NCBI GenBank assembly: GCA_937958675.1
Contig: CALGND010000094.1
Span: 1-53,627, forward strand
DNA: 53,627 nucleotides
Source of the DNA: an uncultured Granulosicoccaceae bacterium
GTDB taxonomy: Bacteria; Pseudomonadota; Gammaproteobacteria; Granulosicoccales; Granulosicoccaceae
Reading direction: 5' to 3'
Positions 26,701 to 41,700 of this stretch are shown in pieces. The position numbers were made by a program, and so were the translations under genes. Below the pieces are notes generated by a model. It was not told the origin of the DNA. It did not search any database and was given only the letters and a program-made list of their open reading frames with translations. The stretch's first letter is position 1. Each line of letters starts with the position of its first letter.

Positions 26701-29700
26701 AGTTGTAGCAGGCGATAACATAATTAACGCAGCTGAAGATGACGCTGATGTGACTGTGTCTGGTAGCAGTGCTGGTCTTGAAAATGGCCAAACGGTGAGC
26801 GTTGCTATTGACGGCACCGTTTATACAACGACTGCTAATAACGATACCTGGAGCATCATCTTGCCAGCTGCCGCTGCGCAATTGCTTGATCTAACAGAAA
26901 CGATCACGGTTGACGCAAGTGATCTTGCTGGAAATGCTGCTGTAACAGTCACTGTTGATGTTACTCATGATGCGATAGCGCCACAAGTGCCAGTGGTGGG
27001 TAGCTTGCTTACAAACAACGTAAGCCCAGTATTGATGGGTACGGCAGCTCTCGTTGCGGGCGACATTTTACAAGTTACAGTAGAGGGGGTGACGTACACG
27101 GCCGGTGCCGGTGCTGGTGAACTAGTTGTGAATGGTGATGGTACTTGGGTGCTAACTATTCCAGCAACACAAATCTTACCAGAAGGTGTGCTCGATGTTA
27201 CTGCGGTAGTGACAGATACCTCGGGTAACACATCATCAGATCAAACAACAAATGAGGTTGTTGTCGATCTATCTGCGCCTGCAAACCCACTTGTTGCACC
27301 TGATTTAGTGAGCAGTAGCGATAGTGGTAGCGTTGATACTGATGACGTGACTCTAAATGCCAGTGGTGAGTTTACTGTGCCTGCAGGTACATTAATAGTA
27401 GGAGATACGGTCACGCTATTTGCGGACGGTGTTGCCTCTGGTACAACACCAGTTTTAGCCGATGGCTCGTTTTTAGTTAATATTGCTACGTTGACTGATG
27501 CTGACTACGCAATTCAATACAGTGTGACGGACGCTGCTGGTAATGAGAGCGGGTTGTCGCCAGCGTTAGATATCACTGTGGATACGGTTATCGTGGTACC
27601 GACTATTGATTCGCCCATTGCAAGCGACAATGTTGTTAATGCCGCAGAGCAAAACGCGGTATTGGTGTCAGGTGATGCAGAAGCGGATAGCGTAGTTGTT
27701 GTAACACTCAGTGATGGTGTGAACGCAGATGTGACAGTACAAGTAACAACTGACGCTACCGGTAATTACACGTTGTTGGGCAGTGAAGCAAATATTCAAT
27801 CGCTTAATGAAGGTAATATCACGATTATCGCAACGTCAACCGATTTAGCGGGTAATGTCGAAACATCATCACCAACTGATATTACGCTGGATACTACCGC
27901 ACCAGCGATTCCAGTTGTTGATACATTAATTAGTAATAGCGAAACACCACAGTTAACCGGTAGCGCTACACTTACGTCAGGTGATGTGCTCACAGTCAGC
28001 GTTAACAGCGTTACTTACACTAATGGCGATGGCAATTTACAAATCGATGCGGGTGGGGTTTGGACACTTGATATTCCCGTTGGCAATGAGCTCTTAGAGG
28101 CGCAATATGAGGTAGTTGCAACAGTAACTGATACAAGTGGTAATAGCTCGATTGATACGGATACGAGTGAGCTAACAATTGATCTTACTGATCCTGCGGT
28201 GCCAACCGTAACAAGTAGTATCCAAAACACCAGTACGCCGGTTGTAGGCGGCACGGCTGTTTTAGAAGCAGGCGAGAGCTTAGCAATTGTTCTTGATGGT
28301 GTCACTTATGTAGAGGGTGTCGATTTAGTCATTACTGGCGATGCATGGACACTTACGGTGCCTGCAGGTAATCCAGTTACTGATGGTATTTACTCTGTTA
28401 ATGCTACTGTCACTGATGCAGCTGGCAATAGTGCATCAGATATTACGGCATCAGAGCTATTGATCGATACGGTTCTACCAACGATCCCATCGGTTATAGC
28501 TCAAACAACGAATAATACGCAGCCCGTAATTATGGGTACCGCCACGGTTGCGGCGGGTGAAACACTATCCGTTGTTGTTAACGGTATTACTTACAATGAG
28601 GGTGACGTAAACCTTGTCCTTAATCCTGATGATACGTGGGTACTCACGATACCAGCTGACAATGCAGTTCTTGAAGGTGTGTACAACGTTGACGTCCTGG
28701 TTACAGATTCAGCAGGTAATGTAGCCGCTGAGGCAACTGTTAGTGAATTGATTGTCGATACGACGGCGCCGATTACACCGAGCGTTGCTCCCAATTTACA
28801 AACTGCTTTTGATACAGGTGCAAGTGACACCGACGATGTGACACTCACAACCGATAACGTATTTGATGTGCCTGCTGCTACTGCTACGGCAGGTGATGTA
28901 GTTGTGTTGTACGCGGATGGGGTAGAGGTTGCGACCACCACTGTTGCCGCTGATGGCAGTTTTGTGGCCAATGCGAGTACGTTAACAGATGGTGAGTATG
29001 CAATTACTTACACTCTTACTGATGAGGCGGGTAATGTCAGTGCTGACTCACCTGCGCTAGATGTCACCATTGATACGGTCATCGTTGTGCCAACGATTGA
29101 TGCTCCAGTGGCGACTGACGATATCATCAACTCTGCGGAGCAAATCGCGGTGTTGATATCTGGCACGGCCGAAGCTAATAGTACGGTGGTGGTAACATTC
29201 AGTGACGGTGTGAACGCAGATGTAACTGTGCAAGTAACAAGCGACGCCACCGGCAATTACACGTTGTTGGGCAATGAGGCAAATATCCAATCGCTCGATG
29301 AAGGTAATATCACGATTACTGCTACATCAACTGATTTAGCTGGCAATGTAAATACATCCGTACCAGTTGACGTGACCTTAGATGCAACCGCTCCATCGAT
29401 TCCTGTTGTTGACAGCTTAATCAGTAATAACGCAACGCCGCAACTTACCGGTAGCGTATCACTTGCGCCAAGCGATCTATTTGAAGTTGTCGTGAATGGT
29501 ATTACGTACATAAACGGTAGTACCGATTTGCAGGTAGATGCAGGTGGTGTATGGACGCTGGATATTCCTGTGGGCAATGAGCTGCCTGAAGCACAATACG
29601 AAATAGTGGCTACCGTGACAGATACGGCTGGTAATAATGTTGTTGATGTCAGTACGGTTGAGCTCACGATCGACTTGACTGCACCTTCTGCACCAGTAGT

Positions 29701-32700
29701 GATTAGCAGCATACAAGGGACGAACTTCCCGATTATTGAAGGTTCGGCTGTTATTGGGGCAGGCGAGCAGCTGTCGATTTTAGTCAATGGCGTTAATTAT
29801 GTCGAAGGATCAGACCTTGTCATCACTGGCGATGCGTGGAGTCTTTTAATACCTGCGACTAATCCAATAGTGGATGGTATTTATTCTGTAGATGCGACTA
29901 TCGTTGATGCTGCGGGTAATAGTGCGTTGGACCCGACTTCGTCAGAACTTACAATTGATACGTCTGTGCCTGCTAGTCCAACGGTGACTGCCCAAATAAC
30001 GAATAACACACAGCCTGTAATAATGGGCACCGCAACGGTAGAGCCTGGCGAAACACTAACGGTTGTCGTGAACGGCATTACGTATACGGTGGGTGATGGC
30101 AATCTCGAATTGGCGCCCGGTGATACCTGGGTACTTTCTATTCCACTTGTCGATGCAGTTGTCGAAGGGGTATATAACGTTGATGTAGTAGTGCAGGATT
30201 CTGCTGGCAATACGTCATCGGAGACTACCGCAGGCGAGCTGATTGTTGATACCACGTCTCCAGTGGATCCAACTCTAGCGCCCAATCTTCAAACCGCATT
30301 TGATACCGGTGCGAGTAATACTGATGATGTGACACTCACAATAGATAACGTATTTGACGTGCCCGCTGCTACTGCCAGTGCTGGTGACGTTGTAGTGCTG
30401 TATGCAGATGGAGTAGAGATAGCAACGACCACTGTTGCAGCTGACGGCAGTTTTGTAGCTAACGCTAGCACCTTAACAGATGGTGAGTATGCAATTACTT
30501 ATACACTTGCTGATGAGGCGGGTAATGTCAGTGCGGCTTCACCAGCATTAGATGTCACCATTGATACGGTAATCGTTGCGCCAACGATTGATGCTCCAGT
30601 GGCGACTGACGATATCATCAACTCTGCAGAGCAAAACGCCGTGTTGATATCTGGCACGGCCGAAGCTGATAGCACGGTTGTGGTGACACTCAGCGATGGT
30701 GTGAACGCAGATGTAAGCGTGCAAGTTCTAGCTGATGCAGCTGGCGCTTACTCTCTATTAGGTGTTGAGGCGAATATCCAATCGCTTGATGAAGGCAATA
30801 TAGTAATCACTGCTGTTGCCACTGACCTTGCGGGTAATGTTCAAGCATCGTTGCCAACGGATGTCACTCTAGACACAAGCGCACCAGCAATTCCGGTGGT
30901 TGATACGTTAATTAGTAACCTTCAAACACCTGTACTTACAGGTAGCGCATCACTTACAGCAGGAGATATATTTGAAGTCTTGGTAAACGGTGTCACGTAC
31001 ACCAATGGAAGTGCCGAGTTGCAGGTAAATGCAGCTGGTGTATGGACGCTTAATATTCCTGTGGGCAATGAGCTGCCAGAAGCGCAATACGACGTCGTCG
31101 CCACCGTGACAGATATCGCGGGTAATAGTGTCGTTGATGCCAGTACTACTGAGCTAACGATTGATTTAACAGCACCGGCCGCGCCGACAGTGATTAGCAG
31201 CATACAAGGTACTAACTTTCCGGTTATTGAAGGTTTAGCTGTTATTGAATCTGGTGATCAGCTTACAGTCGTAGTCAATGGTATTAGTTATACCGAAGGG
31301 GCTGACCTTGTTATCACCGGTAATATGTGGAGCCTTTTAGTGCCTGCGACTAATCCAGTGGCTGATGGCATTTATTCTGTTGATGCAAGGATCATTGATG
31401 CAGCAGGTAATAGTGCGTCGGATGCCTCGTCGGCTGAACTCACTATTGATACATCATCTCCGGTTAACCCAACAGTTACTGCGCAAACAACGAATAATAC
31501 ACAGCCCATAATAATGGGTACTGCGACTGTAGAGCCTGGTGAAACCCTCACGGTTACTGTGAACGGCATTACGTACACTGCGGGTGACGGTAATTTGGAA
31601 TTGGCCCCTGGCGATACCTGGGTACTATCTATTCCGGTTGTTAATGCAGTTGTAGAAGGTGTCTATAACGTTGATGTCTTAGTAGAGGATTCAGCTGGCA
31701 ATACGTCGTCAGAAACTACTACAGGTGAGTTGATTGTCGATACGACGGCGCCAATAGCGCCGGGCGTTGCTCCTAATTTACAAGCTGCGTTTGATACAGG
31801 TGCGAGTGATACTGATGACATAACACTCACGACGGACAATATATTTGATGTGCCTGCTGCTACGGCTAACGCGGGCAACGTTGTAGTGTTGTATGCAGAT
31901 GGGCTTGAAATAGCGACCACTACCGTTGCAGTTGATGGCAGTTTTGTGGCCAACGCTAGCACCTTAGCGGATGGTGATTACGCAATAACTTATACACTTG
32001 CTGATGGGGCAGGTAACGTCAGTGTTGCGTCTCCAGTGTTAGATGTCACCATCGATACAGTTATTGTGGTGCCGACGATTGATGCGCCGGTGTCCGGTGA
32101 CGATATCATCAACTCGGCAGAGCAAGGTGCGGTGTTGGTTTTAGGCACGGCGGAGGCTAATAGCACGGTTGTAGTGACGTTCAGCGATGGCATAAACGCA
32201 GATGTGACGGCACAAGTCACAACTGACGCGGCAGGTGATTTCACTTTGTTGGGTAATGAGGCGAATATTCAATCGCTTGACGAAGGCAATATTGTGATTA
32301 CCGCAACGTCAACTGATTTAGCTGGCAATGTTGAGACATCTTTGCCAACTAACGTTACGTTGGATGCCACGGCACCGTCTGTTCCAGTTGTCGATGCTCT
32401 AACGACTAACAATGAAACGCCACAACTGACCGGTAGCCTATCACTTGCACCAGGTGACCTATTTGAAGTCGAAGTAAACGGTGTGACTTACTCCAACGCT
32501 GGCACAGATTTGCAGGTCGATGCAGGTGGTGTATGGACGCTTGATATTCCAGTGGGTAACGAGCTACCAGAAGCGCAATACGACATAGTAGCCACCGTGA
32601 CAGATACTGCCGGTAATAGTGTTGTTGATACCAGTACTACAGAGTTAACCATCGACTTAACCGCGCCGGCTGTGCCGACAGTGATTAGCAGTATACAAGG

Positions 32701-35700
32701 AACCAATTTCCCGATAATTGAAGGGTCTGCTGTTATTGAAGCAGGTGAACAGCTTACAGTGGTAGTTAATGGCGTTAGCTATGTCGAAGGGGCTGACCTT
32801 GTTATCACTGGTAATATGTGGAACCTTTTAGTGCCAGCGAGTAATTCAGTAGCTGATGGTATTTATTCTGTTGATGCGACGATCGATGATGCAGCAGGTA
32901 ATAGTACGTCGGATACGACTTCGGCTGAACTCACCATTGATACCTCATTACCGGCAAATCCAACGGTTACTGCGCAAACAACGAATAATACACAGCCGGT
33001 AATAATGGGTACCGCAACAGTAGACGCCGGTGAAACGCTCACCGTTGTGGTTAACGGCATAACCTATACCACAGGTGATGGCAATTTGGAATTAACCCCG
33101 GGTGATACATGGGTTCTTACTATTCCGCTTGTGAACGCTGTTACAGAGGGCGTTTATGACGTTGATGTATTGGTGGAGGATTCTGCCGGCAATACGTCGT
33201 CTGAGGCTACCGCTGGTGAATTAATTGTTGATACGACATCGCCAGCAGATCCCACAGTGGCGCCTAACTTACAAACCGCATTTGATACAGGTGCGAGTGA
33301 TACTGATGATGTGACGCTCACAATCGATAATGTATTTGATGTGCCTGCTACTACTGCTAGCGCAGGCGATACTGTGGTGCTATATGCAGATGGAGTAGAG
33401 ATAGCAACGACCACTGTTGCAGCTGACGGCAGTTTTGTAGCCAACGCCAGCACCTTAACAGATGGTGAATATGCCATTACTTATACGCTTGCTGATGAGG
33501 CGGGTAATGTCAGTGCTGTGTCACCAGTGTTAGATGTCACCATCGATACGGTCATTGCGGTGCCAACGATTGATGTCCCGGTAGCTACAGACAATATCAT
33601 CAACTTAGCAGAACGAAACGCTGTAATTGTTTCTGGTACAGCTGAAGCTAATAGTAGCGTTATAGTAACTTTTAGTGATGGTGTAAATACTGATGTGGCG
33701 GTTCAAGTCACTACTGATGCTACGGGCGACTACACCTTGTTAGGTGTTGAGGCGAACATCCAATCGCTTGATCAAGGCAATATTGTGATTACCGCTACGT
33801 CAACCGATTTGGCTGGCAATGTTGAGTCATCTTTGCCAATTGACGTGACGTTGGATTCCACCGCGCCGACTGCCCCAGTTATTGATACTCTAATTACTAA
33901 CAATGAAACACCACAACTGACCGGTAACGTATCACTCACACCAGGTGACCTGTTTGAAGTCGTAGTAAACGGTGTGACTTACACCAACGCAGGCGCCGAT
34001 ATGCAGGTAAATGCAGCTGGTGTATGGACGCTTACTATTCCTGTGGGTAATGAACTGCCTGAAGCACAATACGACGTTCTCGCCACCGTGACAGATATCG
34101 CTGGTAATAGTGTCGTTGATGCCAGTACTGCTGAGCTAACGATTGATATAACAGCACCGGCAGTGCCGACAGTAGTTAGTAGCATTCAGGGCACTAACTT
34201 TCCGGTTATTGAAGGTTCAGCTGTTATTGAAACTGGAGATCAGCTTACAGTCGTAGTCAATGGCATTAGTTATATCGAAGGATTTGATCTGGTAATCACT
34301 GCTGATACGTGGAGCCTTTCGGTGCCTGCGACTAATCCAGTAGCCGATGGCATTTATTCGGTCGATGCGACGATCGTTGATGCTGCGGGCAATATTGCCT
34401 CCGATACGACTTCGTCTGAACTCACCATTGATACGTCATTGCCGGTTAACCCAACGGTCACAGCGCAAACAACGAATAGTACACAGCCCATATTAATGGG
34501 TACCGCGACCGTTGAGCCTGGTGAAACCCTAACGGTTACTGTGAACAGCATTACGTACACAGCGGGTGATGGTAATTTGGAATTGGCCCCCGGCGATACC
34601 TGGGTACTATCTATTCCGGTTGCTAATGCTGTTGTAGAAGGTGTTTACAGCGTGGACGTTATAGTAACCGACCCTGCTGGCAATACTGCCTCTGAGACCA
34701 CCACCAGTGAGTTAGTCGTTGATACAACATCTCCGGCGCAACCAGCTGTTGCGCCTAATTTGCAAACCGCATTTGATACTGGCTCGAGCGTTATCGACAA
34801 TATAACGTTTATGGTCGATAATGATTTCGATGTGCCTGCTGACACTGCGACGCCCGGCGACATAGTTGTGTTGTATGCAAATGGTGTTGAGATAGGTACA
34901 ACTATTGTCTCTGCTAACGGTAGTTTCGTGACCAATGCAAGCACATTAGCAGACGGCGATTACGCTATTAACTATACACTCGGCGACGAAGCAGGAAATA
35001 CCAGCGGCTTGTCACCCGAACTAGACATCACTGTAGATACTGTTATGTCAGTGCCAACGATTGATGGGCCTGTTTCAACAGATGATGTGATAAACGCGGC
35101 CGAGCAATTTGCAGTACTTGTGTCAGGTACCGCTGAAGAGAATAGTGCCGTCGTTGTCAGTTTTAGTGATGGTGTTAACCCTGATGTCAATGTGGCAGTT
35201 ACAACTGATGCTACGGGTATCTACACATTGTTGGGTAGCGAAGCGGATGTCCAATCCTTGGACGATGGCGCTATAACCATTACCGCGACTGCGACGGACC
35301 TTGCCGGTAATACTGAAATATCATTGCCAACAAGCCTATCGATCGATACCAACGCGCCGTCGATCCCGGTCGTCTCGCCACTTGTCACTAACGATGAATC
35401 GCCACAGATAACTGGATTAGTATCGCTTGATCCTACTGATGTATTTGAAGTGGTTGTTAGTAATATTCCGTACTCAATCGGAGATGGTCATTTACAAGTT
35501 GTAGATGGTTTTTGGACGCTTGATATTCCAGTTGAAAATGAATTGCCGGAAGCGCAGTACGAGGTGCTAGCAACGGTAACTGATGTCAGTGGAAATAGCT
35601 CGGACGATGTCAGTGCGTCAGAACTCACAATAGACCTAAGCGCACCAGTAGTGCCAACGGTAGTCAGTAGTGTACAAAATACAAGCACGCCTATCATTCA

Positions 35701-38700
35701 AGGAACCGTAACGTTAGGGGCTGGAGAGATCCTTTCGGTAGTGGTGGATGGAATTACCTACGTTCAAGGGCCTGATTTGCAAGTGGTTGACGAGAACTGG
35801 ACCGTTATTGTGCCTGCAGGCAGCGCAATAAATGATGGTATCTATTCGGTTGAGGCGGCTGTAGTTGATGCTGCGGGTAATAGTTCATCCGATGTGACAT
35901 CTGCTGAGCTCACAATTGATACGGCATTGCCGGCTACTCCTGCTGTTATTGCGCAAACAACCAATAACACGCAGCCCGTTATCATGGGTACAGCTATTGT
36001 AGAAGCGGGTGAGACATTAAGCGTTGTTGTAGACGGCGTTACGTACATCAACGGTGATACGCACTTAGTTTTAAATCCTGATAACACATGGGAGCTCACT
36101 ATACCTGCGGTTAATGCAATAGCTGAAGGCGTCTACAACGTCGATGTAATAGTAACGGATATCGCGGGTAATGCATCGACGGAGGCCACAGCTGGTGAAT
36201 TAATCGTTGATACCACGTCACCTACGGGGCCTTTAATTGCGCCGAACCTACAGGCGGCATTTGATACCGGTGTTGATGATGATGACGTGACATCAACCAC
36301 CGATAATGTATTTGACGTACCGGCGGGCACAGTTAATCCGGGCTCTGCAATAGTACTCTATGCTGATGGAATTGAAATAGCCACTGCGACGGCGGAGGCT
36401 GATGGTAGCTTTATTGCCAATGCAGGCACTTTAACTCAAGGCAGCTATGCGATTACTTACACAGAAGCTGACGAAGCGGGCAATGTTAGTCCATCATCGC
36501 CTGCTCTTAATATAGAAATTGATACGTCTACAATCATCCCAGTAATTGCTCAAGCAATCGAAAGCGATGATATCGTTAATGTTGTTGAACAAACGGATGT
36601 ATTGATTACTGGTACAGCTGAAGCCTATTCAGAAGTTTTGGTTACGCTAACCGATGCTGCAGCTGCTAGTGTACAACAGGTAGTCTCCACAGATGGCAGT
36701 GGTGTTTGGTCTTTGATAGGTCAAGAGCTCGATATCAGTACGCTGCAAGATGGCCTTATCGAAGTGAGCGCCGACGCTTCGGACATCGCTGGTAATACGC
36801 AAAGTGCTGTACCTGTTGATATTACGCTTGATCGTATTGTGCCGGTTATCACAATCAGCCCAATTGCTACAGATGACGTGATCAACGCTTTAGAAGATGA
36901 CGCTGATGTGGTAATCAGCGGCGCTGTGAGTGATGTAGAAGACGGTAATATTGTTTCATTTACATTAAATGGCAAAAGTTACTCAGCAACAGTATCAGCG
37001 GGTGTTTGGTCATTTATCCTGCCCGCGCTGGATGCACAAGGGCTTGCCGCTACGAATACGCTATCAGCTGATGTTAGTAATACCAGCGGAAATGCCGCTG
37101 TTCAGGCGACGCGTGTAGTCAGCCGTGACGCAATAGTACCTGAAATCACGGTAAGTCCGATCGCGGTAGATAACATCATTAATAGCGTTGAGGATGATAG
37201 TGATATCGTCATTAGTGGTACTAGCATTGGATTGGAAGATGGTCAAACTGTTTCTATAAGTATTAATGGGCAAAATTATAATGCCATTGTTGCTGCGAAT
37301 ACATGGACAACAACTATGCTGGCAGCTGATGCATTGGCGTTGCCAGTAACGGCTGTACTATCTGCCGACGCGCAAGATGTAGCTGGCAATGCTGCAGCAC
37401 AACAAAATGCTAATGTGATACACGATGTTGTTGCTCCTTCGGTTGCAATAGTCAATACAATTATTGCTAATGCTGCAAACAGTAACAGCTATGTTGTGTC
37501 AGGAACCTGTACAGCTGGTGACAACGATGTTGTGGTTCAGATAGCTGGTGCGACGCCAGCCTCGCAATCGGTATTGTGTAATGCCAGCGGTGAGTGGACG
37601 GCAACCTTTGATGTGTCTGCACTTGCAGATGGTAGCGATGTTATTGTTATCGATTCTACGCAGTCGGATATTGCCGGAAATTCTGCAACTGCTGCGACAG
37701 TTCTTCAAGATAAAAACGTAACGATCCCATCTATCAATATCGCTGTGGTCGCTGGAGATAACTATGTCAATGCGATTGAAGATGATTCGGATGTGCTTAT
37801 TGCTGGTACTGTGGCAGCGATAGAAGATGGTCAGATTATCGAAGTAAACGTTAACGGTGTGCAGTATTTTGCAACAGTGGTAGAAGGCAATTGGGGCGTT
37901 GTCGCTCCAGCCAGTGATGTACAGGCGTGGAGTGCGACTGAATCGATTACTGCTGATGGTGGCAATATTGCTGGCACAGCTGCTCTAACGGCTGCATTAA
38001 CTGTTAATCATGATACCACTGCACCTATTACTCCTGCCGTCATCGCGCAAGTGACGAACAATGCTTTGCCGACTATTGTGGGTACAGCAACTCTCGCACC
38101 TGGAGATGTATTAACAGTCACTGTAGGCGGGCAGACGTACACATCAGGTGATGGATTTTTAGATGTCAGCCCAGATGGAACATGGGAACTTACCGTTAAT
38201 GAGGCACTAGCAGAGAATACATACGATGTGACTGTTACCGTTACTGATGTAGCCGGAAATTCAGCGTCAGAAACAACCTTGGCTGAACTAACAATAGATA
38301 CAACTAGCCCTGCGACACCGCTTATAGCACCAGACTTAATTGCGGCGAGCGATTCTGGTAGCAGCGATACAGACGATATTACTAATATTGCGAATGCCGT
38401 GTTCAGTGTACCAGCAGGTACTGCTAACGCGGGTGAATCCGTAGAGCTTTTGGCAGATGGTCAGAGTATTGGCTCAGGTGTTGTAGCAGCGAATGGCAGC
38501 TTTGAAGTGACGACGGCGATTTTGGCTGATGCTTTGTTTGATATTACGTATCAACTGACTGATGCAGCAGGTAACGTTAGTGTGGATTCTCCAGCGCTGG
38601 CAGTAACTTTGGATACACAAATTGTATCACCCACTCTAAGCACGCCAGTCGCCATTGACAATATCATTGGCACAGCTGAAGCGACTTCTGTTGCTGTTGA

Positions 38701-41700
38701 CGGCACAGCTGAAAGTGGATCTGAAGTGGTGGTGACATTTTCAGATGTTGCTGATGTTAGTGTAGACGCTATTGTTACTGCAGCCTTAGATGGAAGCTGG
38801 TCAACGATTGTCGATTTATCAGGTTTAGAAAATGGACCATTGACTATCGTTGTTGAGTCTACCGATATCGCCGGAAATAATGCGGCTTCGGCAGATCACG
38901 AGGTAGATCTGGATACTGTACCAAGCGCAATACCGACGGTAGATCAATTAGCGACTAATACGGGCACCCCTACGCTAACGGGAACAGCGTTATTGGCCGC
39001 GGGCGATACGCTATCAGTCGAATTGAACTCGCAGGTGTACAACAGCGCCGGGGCTGGAGCCTTGCTTGCGAACCCTGATGGTAGTTGGGTGCTTACAGTG
39101 CCAGTGGCTGATGCATTACTCGATGGTGAGTATGACGTAATCGCTACCATTACTGACTTAGCGGCTAATACGACATCTGATGTCACAGCGGTAGAGTTGT
39201 TAGTGGATACCGTTGTGCCAACAGCGCCAACTGTTAATACGTTAATTACAGCTGATTCGTCGCCTGTGTTAACGGGTGCGATGATTCTGTTGGCTGATGA
39301 AACGCTAGAACTAACACTTAATAGTGTGACATACACTCTGGTTGATGTTGAACTCACAGACAATGGTGATGCTACATGGTCTTTGGCCGTAAGCAATGAC
39401 AATGCGTTAGCAGATGGTGTTTACGAAGTGGTCGCCAACGTCATAGACCTTGCTGGTAATGCCACATTTGATAACACAATTAACGAACTCATAATTGATA
39501 CAACATCACCAACCGTACCTACGGTGATATCGTTAACGACCAACACTGCCACGCCTGTGATAATGGGTACGGCAACGGTGTTGGCAGGCGAAACGCTTGT
39601 TGTAAGCGTCAATGGTATTGACTACGACTTAACGGATGAAGCGTTGCTCCTGGCTCCGAGCGGTATATGGACCTTAACAATTCCAGAAGCTGATGCAGTT
39701 GCAGATGCTACTTATGATGTCGTTGCAAGCGTAGTCGATGCAGCCGGCAATACTAGTATCGATACCAGCACTCAAGAATTAGCAGTTGATACAAACTTGC
39801 CAGTTGTGCCTACCGTGAATGCATTGGTGGCTAATACTGGTACTCCAACGTTAACGGGGACCGCCACGATTGGCGCTGGTGAAATACTCGAAGTGTCTGT
39901 TGATGGACTTACTTTTAGTGAAGGCGATGGTCAATTGACAGTTGTAGAGTCATTTTGGGCACTTGAAATCCCCGATACAAACGCTTTGTTGCAAGGTAAT
40001 TATGATGTAGCAGCTGTTGTGACTGACTCAGCTGGTAATGCCAGCACGGATACAACCGCAGGCGAATTGACTATCGACATGGGCGCACCGGCTGTGCCTG
40101 TTGTTGTTGCTCAAATCACCAATTTAGCAACTCCAGTCATTAATGGTACTGCCAACCTGTCAGAAGGAGATATCCTAACGGTGACGGTTGATGGTGTAGC
40201 GTATACCACAGCCAACGGCTTAGTTCTCTCGAGCAATGATTGGTCGTTGCAAATTCCTGTTGATGCTCCATTGGCCGAAGCAACTTACTCGGTTGATGCG
40301 GTAGTAACCGATTTAGCAGACAATAGCTCAAGCGATGCAACGACTAATGAACTGATCGTTGATCTAACTGCACCAACGATTGCGTTGGATGTGATTGCAA
40401 TTGATAACATTATTAATGCTCTCGAAGACGACACTGATATAGTGATATCAGGTAGCACTGTTGGAGTTGAAACAGGCCAGAACGTCAGCATCACTCTTGA
40501 TGGTGGTATCACACTGCTCGCTACAGTCAATGTGGCGGGTAGCTGGTCAACTGTGTTGCCCGCAAGCTCAGCTCAAGCACTAAATGAATCAGTGACCGTT
40601 GTTGCTGATGTGCAAGATGTGGCGGGTAATGCTGCGGTCAGCGCAACACAAACGCTGCAGCATGATATTAATGCGCCAGTGGTTACTATCGCAACATCAC
40701 CTATTATTAACTCACTGAATGTTGACGCTTTTCCACTCTCTGGCACCTGTGTCGCAGGTGAAGGTAATGTGCAGCTTAGCGTATCCATCGGCGTACCGAC
40801 CAATCAATCCGTGTCATGTAGTGCGGAAGGTGATTGGCAAGCGGTCGTTAATTTTAGCGCTGTTGCGGAGGGCGTGGCAGTAGCGCAACTTGTTGCTACG
40901 CAATCAGATGTGAGTGGAAATACAAGTCAGCCTGCATCGGCTAGTTTTGATAAAGATACGCAAGGCCCGAGTATTGTCATTAGTGATAATGGTAGTGGTG
41001 GAGACAATTTATACAGTACAGATGAGCATGCCAATGTCTCAATAGGTGGTACCACTAGCGATGTCGAAGACGCTCAGGTAGTCAGCATCAGCATTAGCGA
41101 CGGTACTAATACGATCACTGATACTGCTGTGGTAAGCGCAAGCGCATGGAACGTAGCTAACGTTGATTTGTCAGCCCTTGATGACGGTTCAATTACGATT
41201 ACAGCTACAGTCGATGATGCTATCGGAAATAGTGCGGCTCCTGCAATAAGTAATGCAGTGCTGGATACTGCAGCGCCGACGTTAACTGCAGAAAACATCG
41301 GCCCCACCTATTTAACTAGCCCAGCATTATTGGGTAATACAGATTTACCTGATGGCGCAGTGGTGGAGATCAGGAATGTCGATAATATTCCCTTTTGTGA
41401 AGCTATCGTTAGTGCTGGCACTTGGCAGTGTACGCCAGCATTCCCATTGTTTGACTCAATAAACGATCTTCAAGCAATAGCAGTCGATGCAGCTGGCAAT
41501 AGTGTTGTTACCCCGTTTACCGTCGTTATTGATACCACGATAGATACTGATGGTGACGGCATTGCAGATATTATTGAAGGAGAAATCGATACTGATTTGG
41601 ATGGCATTGTAAATCGTCTTGACACAGACTCTGACGGTGATGGCATTGATGACTCAATTGAAACCGCAATTGATACTGATAACGATGGAATTGCAAACTA

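Noticed and set aside
27271..36262. Tandem repeats that could suggest a CRISPR array or satellite DNA
   Set aside because: The repeats are in frame within one continuous ORF, are about 300 and 1491 bp long, and encode Ig-like domains; there are no short identical repeats with unique spacers.
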